From: CAVTWD01 sp963738325
GTDB lineage: Bacteria > Actinomycetota > Acidimicrobiia > Acidimicrobiales > Ilumatobacteraceae
DNA length: 64,000 bases
Assembly (NCBI GenBank): GCA_963738325.1
Contig: CAVTWD010000008.1
Coordinates: 186,001 to 250,000 of the forward strand
Reading direction: 5' to 3'
Shown here: positions 27,562-35,751 of the stretch, piece after piece
Layout: every line of letters begins with the position of its first letter
How positions within the stretch are numbered: the first letter of the stretch is position 1
Notes under the pieces: model-generated
The model's database searches: none
Told to the model about the DNA's origin: nothing
Seen by the model: the letters and a program-made list of their open reading frames with translations, nothing else
Made by a program: the position numbers and the translations under genes

Positions 27562-28041
27562 CGCTCGGCGTCCGCTTCGCTTTCGCCTCGCTCGGCTCCG
27601 CCTCGTCGCTGGCGCTTCCCTCGGCGGTCCTGCCCTCGTCTCCCCCCGTCGCCTCGTCGCTCGGCGTCCGCTTCGCTTTCGCCTCGCTCGGCTCCGCCTC
27701 GTCGCTGGCGCTTCCCTCGGCGGTCCTGCCCTCGTCTCCCCCCGTCGCCTCGTCGCTCGGCGTCCGCTTCGCTTTCGCCTCGCTCGGCTCCGCCTCGTCG
27801 CTGGCGCTTCCCTCGGCGGTCCTGCCCTCGTCTCCCCCCGTCGCCTCGTCGCTCGGCGTCCGCTTCGCTTTCGCCTCGCTCGGCTCCGCCTCGTCGCTGG
27901 CGCTTCCCTCGGCGGTCCTGCCCTCGTCTCCCCTCGTCGCCTCGTCGCTCGGCGTCCGCTTCGCTTTCGCCTCGCTCGGCTCCGCCTCGTCGCTGGCGCT
28001 TCCCTCGGCGGTCCTGCCCTCATCTCCCCCCGTCGCCTCGC
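27562..28041. repeat. Five tandem copies of a 96-bp repeat in the hydA-mmsA gap
   Basis: Copies start at 27562, 27658, 27754, 27850 and 27946; the fifth ends three bases before the hydA stop codon. Copies are nearly identical, with only a few single-base differences in copies 4 and 5. The array fills essentially all of the 507-bp gap between two genes that otherwise look like one operon, so it would be transcribed. The 96-bp period keeps long open frames on both strands (serine/alanine-rich on plus, arginine-rich on minus), but neither looks like a real protein. No spacers, so it is not CRISPR. Confidence 0.97.
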
Positions 28042-28043
28042 TC

Positions 28044-29447
28044 CTAGATCAGGTACTGCGACAAACCCCGTTTCACGAACTGGCCGTGACCCTTGCTCCC
28101 TACATACTTCCCGTCGTTGATGATCACCGTGCCCCGCGACATCACGGTGTGGACCCGCCCCGGCACGACATGGCCTTCGTACGCGCTGTGGTCCATGTTC
28201 ATGTGATGGGTCTCGACGCTGATCGTCGTGGTGGCGTTCGGGTCGTACAGGACGATGTCCGCGTCGGCACCGGGCGCGATCACGCCCTTCTTGGGGTACA
28301 GGCCGAACATGCGAGCGGGCGTCGTGGCGCACAGCTCCACCCAGCGGCTCACGCCGATACGGCCGTCGGCCACACCCTGGTAGATGAGATCCATGCGGTG
28401 CTCGACGCCGCCGATGCCATTCGGGATCTTCGAGAAGTCTCCGAGCCCCAGCTCCTTCTGCTCCTTGAAGCAGAAGGGGCAGTGGTCAGTGCTCACCACG
28501 GAGAGGTCGTTCGTGCGCAGGTACTTCCAGAGCTCGTCCTGGTGACCCTCGGCACGAGCACGCAGCGGCGTGGAGCACACGTACTTCGCGCCTTCGAAGC
28601 CCGGCGCCCCGAGGTGCTCCTCGAGCGAGAGGTAGAGGTACTGCGGGCAGGTCTCCCCGAAGACGTTCCAGCCCTTGTCCCGCGCCGCGGCGACCGCGTC
28701 GACGGCTTGCCTCGCCGACATGTGCACGACGTAGACGGGGCACTTCGCCACCTGCGCCAGCATGATGGCGCGGTGGGTGGCCTCTTCCTCCGTCTCCCAG
28801 GGCCGCGTGTACCCGTGGTACACGGGATCGGTCTCGCCTCGCGCCAACGCCTGGGCCACGAGCACGTCGATGGCGATGCCGTTCTCCGCGTGCATCATGA
28901 TCGTGGCGCCCTTGTTGGCGGCGGTCTGCATGGCCTGGAGGATCTGGCCGTCGTTCGAGAAGAAGACGCCGGGGTAGGCCATGAAGAGCTTGAAGCTGGT
29001 TATCCCCTCGTGGTCGACCAGGTACTCCATGGCCTTCAGCGACTGGTCGTCGACACCGCCGATGATCATGTGGAAGCCGTAGTCGATCGCGCAGTTCCCG
29101 TCCGCCTTGCGGTGGTAGTCGGCGAGACCCTCCTCCACGCGCTCGCCGGTTCGCTGCACCGGGAAGTCGATGATGGTCGTGGTGCCCCCGTGGGCCGCGG
29201 CGCGCGTGCCGGTCTCGAACGTGTCGGACGCGTACGTACCGCCGAACGGCAGCTCCATGTGAGTGTGCACGTCGACGCCGCCGGGGATGACATACAGCCC
29301 CGTCGCATCGATCTGAGGGTCGTTGCCGCCCGCTCGCACGCGGCCGGGCTCGAACAACGCGGTGATACGACCGTTGTCGACGACGATGTCCATGGGTGAG
29401 GCACCGGTGGCACTCACCACGGTGCCGTTCTTGATGACGGTGGGCAT
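28044..29447 (-). CDS. hydA: Dihydropyrimidinase / D-hydantoinase
   Basis: A 467-residue amidohydrolase opening dihydrouracil/dihydrothymine to N-carbamoyl-beta-amino acids. Metal centre: H60 and H62 in VDVHTHMELP, the carboxylated lysine K152 in SFKLFMAYPG, histidines in IMMHAEN and VYVVHMS, and the aspartate of STDHCPFCF. ATG 29447 (MPTVIKNGTVVSATG) follows the aminotransferase stop by 2 bp. Context with beta-ureidopropionase and MMSDH favours pyrimidine catabolism over hydantoin use. Its stop is immediately followed on the transcript by the 96-bp repeat array. Confidence 0.95.
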   Translation of the reverse strand: MPTVIKNGTVVSATGASPMDIVVDNGRITALFEPGRVRAGGNDPQIDATGLYVIPGGVDVHTHMELPFGGTYASDTFETGTRAAAHGGTTTIIDFPVQRTGERVEEGLADYHRKADGNCAIDYGFHMIIGGVDDQSLKAMEYLVDHEGITSFKLFMAYPGVFFSNDGQILQAMQTAANKGATIMMHAENGIAIDVLVAQALARGETDPVYHGYTRPWETEEEATHRAIMLAQVAKCPVYVVHMSARQAVDAVAAARDKGWNVFGETCPQYLYLSLEEHLGAPGFEGAKYVCSTPLRARAEGHQDELWKYLRTNDLSVVSTDHCPFCFKEQKELGLGDFSKIPNGIGGVEHRMDLIYQGVADGRIGVSRWVELCATTPARMFGLYPKKGVIAPGADADIVLYDPNATTTISVETHHMNMDHSAYEGHVVPGRVHTVMSRGTVIINDGKYVGSKGHGQFVKRGLSQYLI

Positions 29448-29449
29448 GG

Positions 29450-30805
29450 TCACTCCCCTCTGCCGGGCGGCCGGCTCGCCGCCCCGTCGTGCAAGCTGCC
29501 GGCGACCTCCTCGATCGCCGCTTCGAGGATGTCGAGCCCTTCGCTCGCTTCGGGCTCGGTGATGCTGAGCGGAGGCGCGATGCGCAGCACGTTGCCGCGC
29601 AGGCCACCCTTGCCGATGAGCAGGCCGTGCCGGCGAGTGGCCTCGAGCAGCTCGCCGGCGGCCTCGGGCCACGGCTCGAGACCGGCACGACCAGCCTTCG
29701 GATGGCACAGCTCGACGCCCACCATCAGGCCGCGACCGCGCACCTCGGCGATCAAGGGCTGGCGCTCACCCAGGCGCCCGAGGCGGTCGAAGAACAGCGC
29801 GCCGATCTTGCGGGCGTTGCCCTGGAGGTCGTGCGCGGTGAGGTAGTCGAGGTTGGCGAGGGCCGCCACGCTGGCGAGGGGGTTGCCGCCGAAGGTCGAG
29901 ATGCTGAGCGCGTCGAGGCTGTCCATGACCTCGGCCCGGGCCACGAGGCCTCCGAGGGCGACGCCGTTGCCCACGCCCTTCGCGAACGTCAGCACGTCGG
30001 GCACGATGCCGTGGGCCTGGTACCCCCAGAAGTGCTCTCCCGTGCGCCCCCACCCGGTCTGGACCTCGTCGCTCACGAACAGGATGCCGTGCTCGTCGAG
30101 CACCTCCTTCATGGCGCCGAAGAAGCCGTCAGGAGGAACGCAGAAGCCGCCGACGCCCTGGATGGGCTCGGCGATCAGGCAGGCCACGTCACCGGAGACG
30201 CACATGGCCAGCACGTCGCGGAGGTCTTGCACGCAGGCGGCGGTGAACTCGGCGTCGGGCAGGTGCCCGAACGGGCTCCGCAGCCGGTACGTCGTCTGCA
30301 GGTAGCTGACGCTCAGCCCCGACAGGCTCGTGGGCGACCATGCCCGGTTGCCCGTGATCGCGACGGTGCCGAACGACCGGCCGTGGTAGCTGTTGCGGAG
30401 GGCGAGGACCTGGTTGCTGCGGCGGTGGGCCGTGGCGACGAGGAGGGCCGCCTCGTTGGCCTCGGTGCCCGACGTCGTGAAGAAGACCTTCGGATCGGGG
30501 AGGCCGGACAGCTCGGCGACGCGCTCGGCCAGCTCGACCATGGGCCGGCTGAGATACAGCGTGGACGTGTGGAGCAACTGGCCGGCTTGGTGACGAATCG
30601 CTTCGGTGATCTCGGGCACGCCATGGCCCGAGATCGTGGTGAGGATCCCCCCGAAGAAGTCGAGGTAGCGCCGGCCGTCCGCGTCCCAGACGTGCCGTCC
30701 CTCACCCCGGACGAGCTCGATCGGCTCGGCGTAGTACGTCGGGGTCCACGACGGCGCCAGGGCCCGGTGGCGGGCGGCGAGGTCGGGGTCGCGCGGGACA
30801 CTCAT
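29450..30805 (-). CDS. Class III aminotransferase of the pyrimidine operon
   Basis: A 451-residue PLP enzyme resembling AGXT2-like alanine-glyoxylate and beta-amino-acid transaminases. Motifs: LDFFGGILTTISGHGVPEI, VFFTTSGTEANEAALLVA, FVSDEVQTGWGRTGEHFWG and FAKGVGNGVALGGLVAR with the Schiff-base lysine. ATG 30805 (MSVPRDPDLAARHRAL) overlaps the beta-ureidopropionase stop (ATGA); a longer upstream reading lies in that gene. It probably transaminates beta-alanine and beta-aminoisobutyrate to semialdehydes for MMSDH. It is a different subfamily from the convergent aminotransferase at 23565. Confidence 0.92.
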   Translation of the reverse strand: MSVPRDPDLAARHRALAPSWTPTYYAEPIELVRGEGRHVWDADGRRYLDFFGGILTTISGHGVPEITEAIRHQAGQLLHTSTLYLSRPMVELAERVAELSGLPDPKVFFTTSGTEANEAALLVATAHRRSNQVLALRNSYHGRSFGTVAITGNRAWSPTSLSGLSVSYLQTTYRLRSPFGHLPDAEFTAACVQDLRDVLAMCVSGDVACLIAEPIQGVGGFCVPPDGFFGAMKEVLDEHGILFVSDEVQTGWGRTGEHFWGYQAHGIVPDVLTFAKGVGNGVALGGLVARAEVMDSLDALSISTFGGNPLASVAALANLDYLTAHDLQGNARKIGALFFDRLGRLGERQPLIAEVRGRGLMVGVELCHPKAGRAGLEPWPEAAGELLEATRRHGLLIGKGGLRGNVLRIAPPLSITEPEASEGLDILEAAIEEVAGSLHDGAASRPPGRGE

Positions 30806-31641
30806 CCGTGGGTCAGATCGCCATAGGCGTCGGGGCGGCGGTCCCGGTAGAAGGCCCAACGATTGCGAACCTCGCCGAGAAGGTCGAGGTCGAGGTCGCG
30901 CACGAGCAGCTCGGCGTCGTGGTCGTGGCCCACCTCGCCGACGAACTTGCCTTCCGGGTCGACGAAATACGACGTGCCGTAGAAGTCGTCGTCACCGAGT
31001 GGCTCGATGCCCACACGGTTGATGGCGCCGATGAAGTACTCGTTGGCGACGGCTGACGCGGGCTGCTCCAACTTCCACAGGTACGCCGAGAGGCCGCGGC
31101 TGGTGGCCGACGGGTTGAACACGAGTTGCGCGCCATTGAGCCCGAGTGCCCGCCAGCCTTCGGGGAAGTGGCGGTCGTAGCAGATGTACACGCCCACGGG
31201 GCCCACCGCGGTGTGGAACACCGGGTACCCGAGATTGCCGGGCCGGAAGTAGAACTTCTCCCAGAAGCCCTTGACCTGAGGAATGTGGGTCTTGCGGTAC
31301 TTGCCCAAGTAGGTGCCGTCGGCGTCGACGACCGCGGCGGTGTTGTAGAGCACCCCGGGCTGCTCTCGCTCGTACATGGGGAGCACCATCACCATCCCCA
31401 ACTCGGAGGCGATGCCCTGGAACCGCTCGGTGGTGGGCCCGGGGACGGGCTCGGCGTACTCGTAGTACGCAGGGTCCTGCACCTGGCAGAAGTACGGGCC
31501 GTAGAACAGCTCCTGGAAGCAGATCACCTGTGCGCCCTGCTCGGCGGCCTGGCGGGCGTACTCCTCGTGCGCCTTGATCATCGTCTCCTTGTCACCCGTC
31601 CAACCGGTCTGGACCAGCGTGGCCCGGATCACGTTCGCCAC
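30802..31641 (-). CDS. Beta-ureidopropionase (N-carbamoyl-beta-alanine amidohydrolase)
   Basis: A 279-residue nitrilase-superfamily enzyme releasing CO2 and ammonia from N-carbamoyl-beta-alanine. Catalytic triad visible: E44 (FQELFYGPYF), K117 (YRKTHIPQV) and C154 (YICYDRHFPE). GTG 31641 (ANVIRATLVQTGWTGDKETM) is preceded by a G-rich Shine-Dalgarno; the earlier GTG/ATG candidates add non-conserved residues. First gene of the operon; the 92-bp gap upstream probably holds the promoter, though I see no clear boxes. Confidence 0.93.
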   Translation of the reverse strand: MANVIRATLVQTGWTGDKETMIKAHEEYARQAAEQGAQVICFQELFYGPYFCQVQDPAYYEYAEPVPGPTTERFQGIASELGMVMVLPMYEREQPGVLYNTAAVVDADGTYLGKYRKTHIPQVKGFWEKFYFRPGNLGYPVFHTAVGPVGVYICYDRHFPEGWRALGLNGAQLVFNPSATSRGLSAYLWKLEQPASAVANEYFIGAINRVGIEPLGDDDFYGTSYFVDPEGKFVGEVGHDHDAELLVRDLDLDLLGEVRNRWAFYRDRRPDAYGDLTHG

Positions 31642-31733
31642 GGTGAACCCCCTTCGCTCGGCCCTCGGTGCGTCGGCGGCAAGCGCCAGACACGTGCGGC
31701 CTGCAACCAACCTCTCTCCCTCGAGAGTAGTCG

Positions 31734-33830
31734 TCAGCCGCCGTTCAGGTCGTGGGTGACTTGGAGCAGGTCACCCTGGTCGTAGAAGTTCACGGCGATG
31801 ATCGTCGGCTCGAGCCCACGCTCGGCCTCGCACTGGCGCACCCGCCCCATCAACACGCTGTAGGAGTTCACGTCCCGGGCCGTCTGCGCCGAGGGGGGCT
31901 GGTTGTTGGTGATGAAGTGGTTCAACTCGAACAGCGGCGCATCCGCCGGGCCGCGGTTGTGCGCGCAGCTGAACTGCGCGGGCGAGGCGAACGTGAACGG
32001 CGTGTCCTGGAAGATCCCGTAGCCCTTCGTGTACCAGTCCGGGCTCCCGCCCTGGTGCTCGGCCAGGACCAGGAGGTTCCGGCGCGCCTGGACCATCTGA
32101 CGGAGTGTCGGCGGCGGCTGGGTGGTGTCGTAGTGCCAGACCCGGTCGAGGAGGTGAGCCGCTTGGAACTCCTTTGCTGTGTCTGCCGGTGACACGTAAT
32201 CGCCGATGAACAGCATGACCACCTGGTCGGGATGGCGGTCGAGGAAGCGGCGGATGTCGGCCAGGGCGTCCGAGAACTTGGTCGCGCCGAGCGAGCAGTA
32301 CACGTGGCAGAGGTACACGGCGCTGGCCGATGGGTCGGGCGGCACGGTCTTCTCGAGCTGCTCGGCCCGCGCCACGGCCTGCGGCGAGAGCTCTTCGATC
32401 TCCTCCGCGGCGTTGTTCGCGATCTCGCGCGCCGTGTCGGTGACGACGAGCGCCGTACCCTCGATCTCGATCCCGGTCGGGACGCCGTAGTGGGTCTTGA
32501 CGAGCAGCGCCCTGACGCCGTATTCGAGCTGGGCGCGGATTCCCCTCAGGTTCTCGGGGAAGAGCCAACCCGGCTGGTCGGCCGCCGACATCGAGTTGTG
32601 GGAGCCCGGGAAGACGACCTCGTCGAGGCGGCGGTCGCACAACGCGGTCGAGCCGTTGCAGCGGAGCTGGGCCGCGTCGGTCGCACCGGCTCGTGCCGCC
32701 CGAACGGCGAGGAAGCCGCCAGCCACGACGGCGACGACGAGCACACCGATGGCCAGTGCCTCCACGAACTCCCTCCGTCGCGCGGGGGCGGGCCTGGTGG
32801 CGTGGGCGGCCGCGACCGGGCGCCCGAGCAGGGCGGTGAAGACGACGAGGAGGGCGAGGTAGCCGAGGAAGGCACCCGCCGCCCAGACCAGCAGCACGGG
32901 CACGTCTTCACGCCAGGCCACCGCGGCCACCGCGATCAGGCCGAGGCCGACGCCGACGAGGAGTTGGCGGATCCGGCCCCGCCGCCCTGCCGCCGACTCC
33001 ACCCCGTTGCGACCCCACACCCGGGCGCGCGTCACGAGGTGCGGCGCGCCGGTGGCGGTGGCCGCCGCCGCGACAAGCGCCCCGAGGCCGATCATCCACG
33101 CCCCGATGACGGCGAGGTCGGACACGAACCGCCCCACCGCGCCGCTGATGGCATGGGCCAGCTCGGCGTCCGCCATGCCCGCGGTCGCCGCCCGGGGCGC
33201 GATCAAGGTGATCCCGAGCACGGCGAGTCCGTCGACGGCGATCCCGATCCCCAGGTGGAACAGGAATCGCCGTCGCCGCCGCTCGAGGATCAACCCCCCC
33301 ATCACGGCGATGACGACGACGACCCAGGCCGCGGTGGCCACCCACCGGATGCGCTCGCTGATCCGCCAGGGGCGCAGCCGGTGGAGCACGGGCGCCACGT
33401 CGATGAGGAGCGCGCTCGCCTCGGAGGGCAGCCGCGCCACCACGTCCTTGTGCGACACCTCACCGGAGCTGGTGAGCACGGCGAGCGTCTCCCCCAGATC
33501 CAGCACGCCTCGATCGGCATCGCGGGCGAGGATCGTGCGATGGGCCTGCACGATCGCGGAGCGGAAGATCGCCTGGAAGGCGGGGGTGCCGACCACGTCG
33601 TCGACGAGCGGCAGGAGCACGGCCCGGTACGAGGCGAGGTTGGTTTCGCCGTGGGCGATCAGGGCGTCGGTGAGCTCCTCCGCCAAGGCATGCCGCACCG
33701 CGGCCGATTGGAGGACGACCACGGCTCGATCGGCGAACTCGCCGCTGTCGAAGACATCGCGCTCGACCCAGCTCGCCAGAACGGCGACGAGCAGGCTGAT
33801 GATCGCCAGCACGGCCAGCGCCACGCCCAC
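31734..33830 (-). CDS. Polytopic membrane protein with a C-terminal PLC-like phosphodiesterase domain
   Basis: About 698 residues. The first half has a membrane segment at the very N-terminus, an extracytoplasmic helical stretch, then about six helices. The C-terminal 320 residues after the last helix form a TIM-barrel phosphodiesterase-like domain: CDRRLDEVVFPGSHNSM (first catalytic-type histidine), VRALLVKTHYGVP (second histidine), VVMLFIGDYVSP, and IIAVNFYDQGDLLQVTHDLN. This resembles bacterial PI-PLC-X-like domains, displayed outside the membrane. Substrate unknown. The GTG at 33830 is the only standard start, but a coding-looking proline-rich stretch continues about 75 nt upstream without one, so the true start may be non-standard. 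Confidence 0.78.
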   Translation of the reverse strand: MGVALAVLAIISLLVAVLASWVERDVFDSGEFADRAVVVLQSAAVRHALAEELTDALIAHGETNLASYRAVLLPLVDDVVGTPAFQAIFRSAIVQAHRTILARDADRGVLDLGETLAVLTSSGEVSHKDVVARLPSEASALLIDVAPVLHRLRPWRISERIRWVATAAWVVVVIAVMGGLILERRRRRFLFHLGIGIAVDGLAVLGITLIAPRAATAGMADAELAHAISGAVGRFVSDLAVIGAWMIGLGALVAAAATATGAPHLVTRARVWGRNGVESAAGRRGRIRQLLVGVGLGLIAVAAVAWREDVPVLLVWAAGAFLGYLALLVVFTALLGRPVAAAHATRPAPARRREFVEALAIGVLVVAVVAGGFLAVRAARAGATDAAQLRCNGSTALCDRRLDEVVFPGSHNSMSAADQPGWLFPENLRGIRAQLEYGVRALLVKTHYGVPTGIEIEGTALVVTDTAREIANNAAEEIEELSPQAVARAEQLEKTVPPDPSASAVYLCHVYCSLGATKFSDALADIRRFLDRHPDQVVMLFIGDYVSPADTAKEFQAAHLLDRVWHYDTTQPPPTLRQMVQARRNLLVLAEHQGGSPDWYTKGYGIFQDTPFTFASPAQFSCAHNRGPADAPLFELNHFITNNQPPSAQTARDVNSYSVLMGRVRQCEAERGLEPTIIAVNFYDQGDLLQVTHDLNGG

Positions 33831-33921
33831 CCATCGGCGCGGGCCGCCCCCGTTCGGCGGCTCGGGCCGGGCGAGCCGTGGGGGCGGTGCGGGCGGCGGC
33901 AGCGTGGAGACGGGAATGGCC

Positions 33922-34683
33922 CTACTTCGGTTGCATGCGGATGGCGCCGTCGAGACGGATGACTTCGCCGTTCAGGTAGTCGTTGTCGATGATGGACAGC
34001 GCCAACTTGGCGAACTCGTCCGGATCGCCGAGCCGCTTGGGGTACACGACGCTCGCGCCGAGCGCTGCCTTGGCTTCGGCGGGGAGCAGGCCGAGCAGCG
34101 GTGTGTCCATGAGCCCTGGCGCGATGGTGACAACGCGAATCCCGGCCACGGAGAGGTCGCGGGCCGCGGGCAGGGTCATCGCCGCGACGCCGCCCTTGGA
34201 CGCGCTGTACGCGAGCTGGCCGATCTGCCCGTCGAAGGCGGCCACCGAGGCGGTGTTGACGATCACGCCGCGCTGGCCGTCGGCGGTGGGCTCGCTGTTG
34301 TAGATCTGCGACGCCTCGTGGGTCATGCAGAGGAACGTCCCGAGCAGGTTGATGCCGACGACCCGATCCCATTCGCTGCGGATGTGCGGCGTGCCGTCCT
34401 TGCCGATGGTCCGCACGGCGGTGCCGGTGCCGGCGCAGTTCACGGCGACGCGCAACGGGGCGTCCTCCGCGGCCACGACCACGGCCTCGGCCACCTGCTC
34501 CGAGTCGGTGACGTCCGCCTTCACGAACTTCATGCCCAGCTCCTTCGCCAGCGCGTCACCGCGGTCGGCGTTGAAGTCGAGGATGGTCACCACCGTCCCG
34601 GCTGCCGCCAGCCGGCGCGCCGTCGCCTCGCCGAGACCCGACGCCCCACCGGTCACGATCGCTGCTGCACCCTTGATGTCCAT
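33922..34683 (-). CDS. Short-chain dehydrogenase, 3-hydroxyacyl-CoA dehydrogenase type 2-like
   Basis: A 253-residue classical SDR. NAD-binding TGGASGLGEATARRLA, an early DFN acidic residue favouring NAD+, the structural VNCAGTG, and the catalytic SVAAFDGQIGQLAYSASKGG with Tyr and Lys. The GQIGQLAYSASKGG and PGLMDTPLL blocks resemble the HSD17B10/3-hydroxy-2-methylbutyryl-CoA dehydrogenase group, so it probably oxidises short 3-hydroxyacyl-CoAs. ATG 34683 has a TATCCT box 8 nt upstream and no Shine-Dalgarno. Confidence 0.92.
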   Translation of the reverse strand: MDIKGAAAIVTGGASGLGEATARRLAAAGTVVTILDFNADRGDALAKELGMKFVKADVTDSEQVAEAVVVAAEDAPLRVAVNCAGTGTAVRTIGKDGTPHIRSEWDRVVGINLLGTFLCMTHEASQIYNSEPTADGQRGVIVNTASVAAFDGQIGQLAYSASKGGVAAMTLPAARDLSVAGIRVVTIAPGLMDTPLLGLLPAEAKAALGASVVYPKRLGDPDEFAKLALSIIDNDYLNGEVIRLDGAIRMQPK

Positions 34684-34691
34684 GGGCGGGC

Positions 34692-34697
34692 AGGATA
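34692..34697 (-). promoter_or_regulatory. -10-like box (TATCCT) of the SDR gene
   Basis: TATCCT on the minus strand ends 8 nt before ATG 34683, suggesting a leaderless mRNA. Confidence 0.45.
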
Positions 34698-34704
34698 CGG
34701 AGCC

Positions 34705-35751
34705 GTGGCGACACCGGGCCAGGCAGCTGACCCGCTGCGGGAGTTCGGGGAGTGGTCCTACCCACGCCTCGTCGGGACCCTAGCCGCCGCCGGCATGCCC
34801 TTGGCGGAGGCGGACGCCTTCGTCCGGCGCGTCCTGAGGCGCAACCTCCGCCTCGGGCTCGAAGGGGGCAGCGAGTTCGGCGCCTTCGTCCGGGCCGAGG
34901 TGCTGGATCGGGCTCGGCCCCCACGCCTGGATCGGGCTCGGCCCCCACGCGAGGAGGCGACCCCCGCCGGCGCGGTTGCTCTGGCCCTGCACCCGCTGGC
35001 GTGGCGGGAGCGGCTGGCCACACTCGCCACGCTCGTGCTCGGCGACGACCGGCTCGGGCCGGGCCGACCCGATGTGCTCGCCGGCCTCGACGGGGATCCG
35101 GCGACGATCGCGCGAGAGGCGGTCGACGCGGTCGCGCCCCCGGGGGATGGCGAGCTCGTGCCCAGCGTGCGGGCGTCGCTCGCCCGCCGGCGGCGCTGGA
35201 CGGCGGTGGTCACCGCCGCAATCGTGCTCGTGCTGATCGTCATCGCGGTCCTGTCCCTCAGCCGCACCCGGGCCGGCTCGCGGCGGGGACCGGCGCCCGG
35301 CCCTCAGGCCGCGAGTGGTCAATGGGTGGCCGTCGTGCGGTTCGGCCCGGACGCGTTCGCGCTCTACCCCGACGTCGCCCGCCTGGGACAGATCATCGGC
35401 GTCTACGCCTTCACAGACCGCTGGGCCTGCTACTCGGGCCGCCCGCACGGCGTCGTGGCCAAGGGTCCCTGGTTCCTCGGCATCGCGGCCGACGATCGAG
35501 CTCAGCTCGAGCGCCTCGTGAAGCAGGCGGCCGTCACGCCGATCACCGAGGCGAGGCTGCGTCAGACCTGCCTTCCGCCGCCTCCCGACTCTGCCTCGGC
35601 GGAGGGCTCGCCTGCTCCCGAGGCCGCGGCGCCGGGCGCGCCGACGTTCGCCTCCCCTGGCGCCTCGTCGGCCGTCGTTTCCGTCGGTTCCGCTGTCACC
35701 GTTCTCGCTGTCGCCGTTTCGGGCGCCGCCGCCTCGCCGGGCGGCCCGTAG
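34705..35751 (+). CDS. Single-pass membrane protein of unknown function, overlapping hyuB
   Basis: A 348-residue protein: an N-terminal cytoplasmic part of about 170 residues starting VATPGQAADPLREFGEWSYP and rich in Arg and Leu, one transmembrane helix (WTAVVTAAIVLVLIVIAVLS), then an outer domain (VVRFGPDAFALYPDVARLGQ, TDRWACYSGRPHGVVAKGPW) with a possible disulfide to CLPP. After about residue 285 the sequence is Ala/Ser/Pro low complexity and lies antisense to the hyuB 3' end. The GTG at 34705 lies 21 bp from the divergent SDR gene. The core reads like a real protein; the tail may be readthrough. Confidence 0.6.
   Translation: MATPGQAADPLREFGEWSYPRLVGTLAAAGMPLAEADAFVRRVLRRNLRLGLEGGSEFGAFVRAEVLDRARPPRLDRARPPREEATPAGAVALALHPLAWRERLATLATLVLGDDRLGPGRPDVLAGLDGDPATIAREAVDAVAPPGDGELVPSVRASLARRRRWTAVVTAAIVLVLIVIAVLSLSRTRAGSRRGPAPGPQAASGQWVAVVRFGPDAFALYPDVARLGQIIGVYAFTDRWACYSGRPHGVVAKGPWFLGIAADDRAQLERLVKQAAVTPITEARLRQTCLPPPPDSASAEGSPAPEAAAPGAPTFASPGASSAVVSVGSAVTVLAVAVSGAAASPGGP
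34903..34950. repeat. Perfect 24-bp tandem duplication inside the 34705 gene
   Basis: Two exact 24-bp copies (34903-34926 and 34927-34950) encode LDRARPPR twice in frame. A multiple of three, so the frame is kept. Confidence 0.95.

Noticed and set aside
27562..28041. CRISPR array
   Set aside because: The repeats abut directly with no unique spacers, and there are no cas genes.
27553..28332. Arg-rich minus-strand ORF and Ser/Ala-rich plus-strand ORF through the repeat array
   Set aside because: They exist only because the 96-bp period is a multiple of three; composition is not protein-like and both run into antisense of hydA or mmsA.
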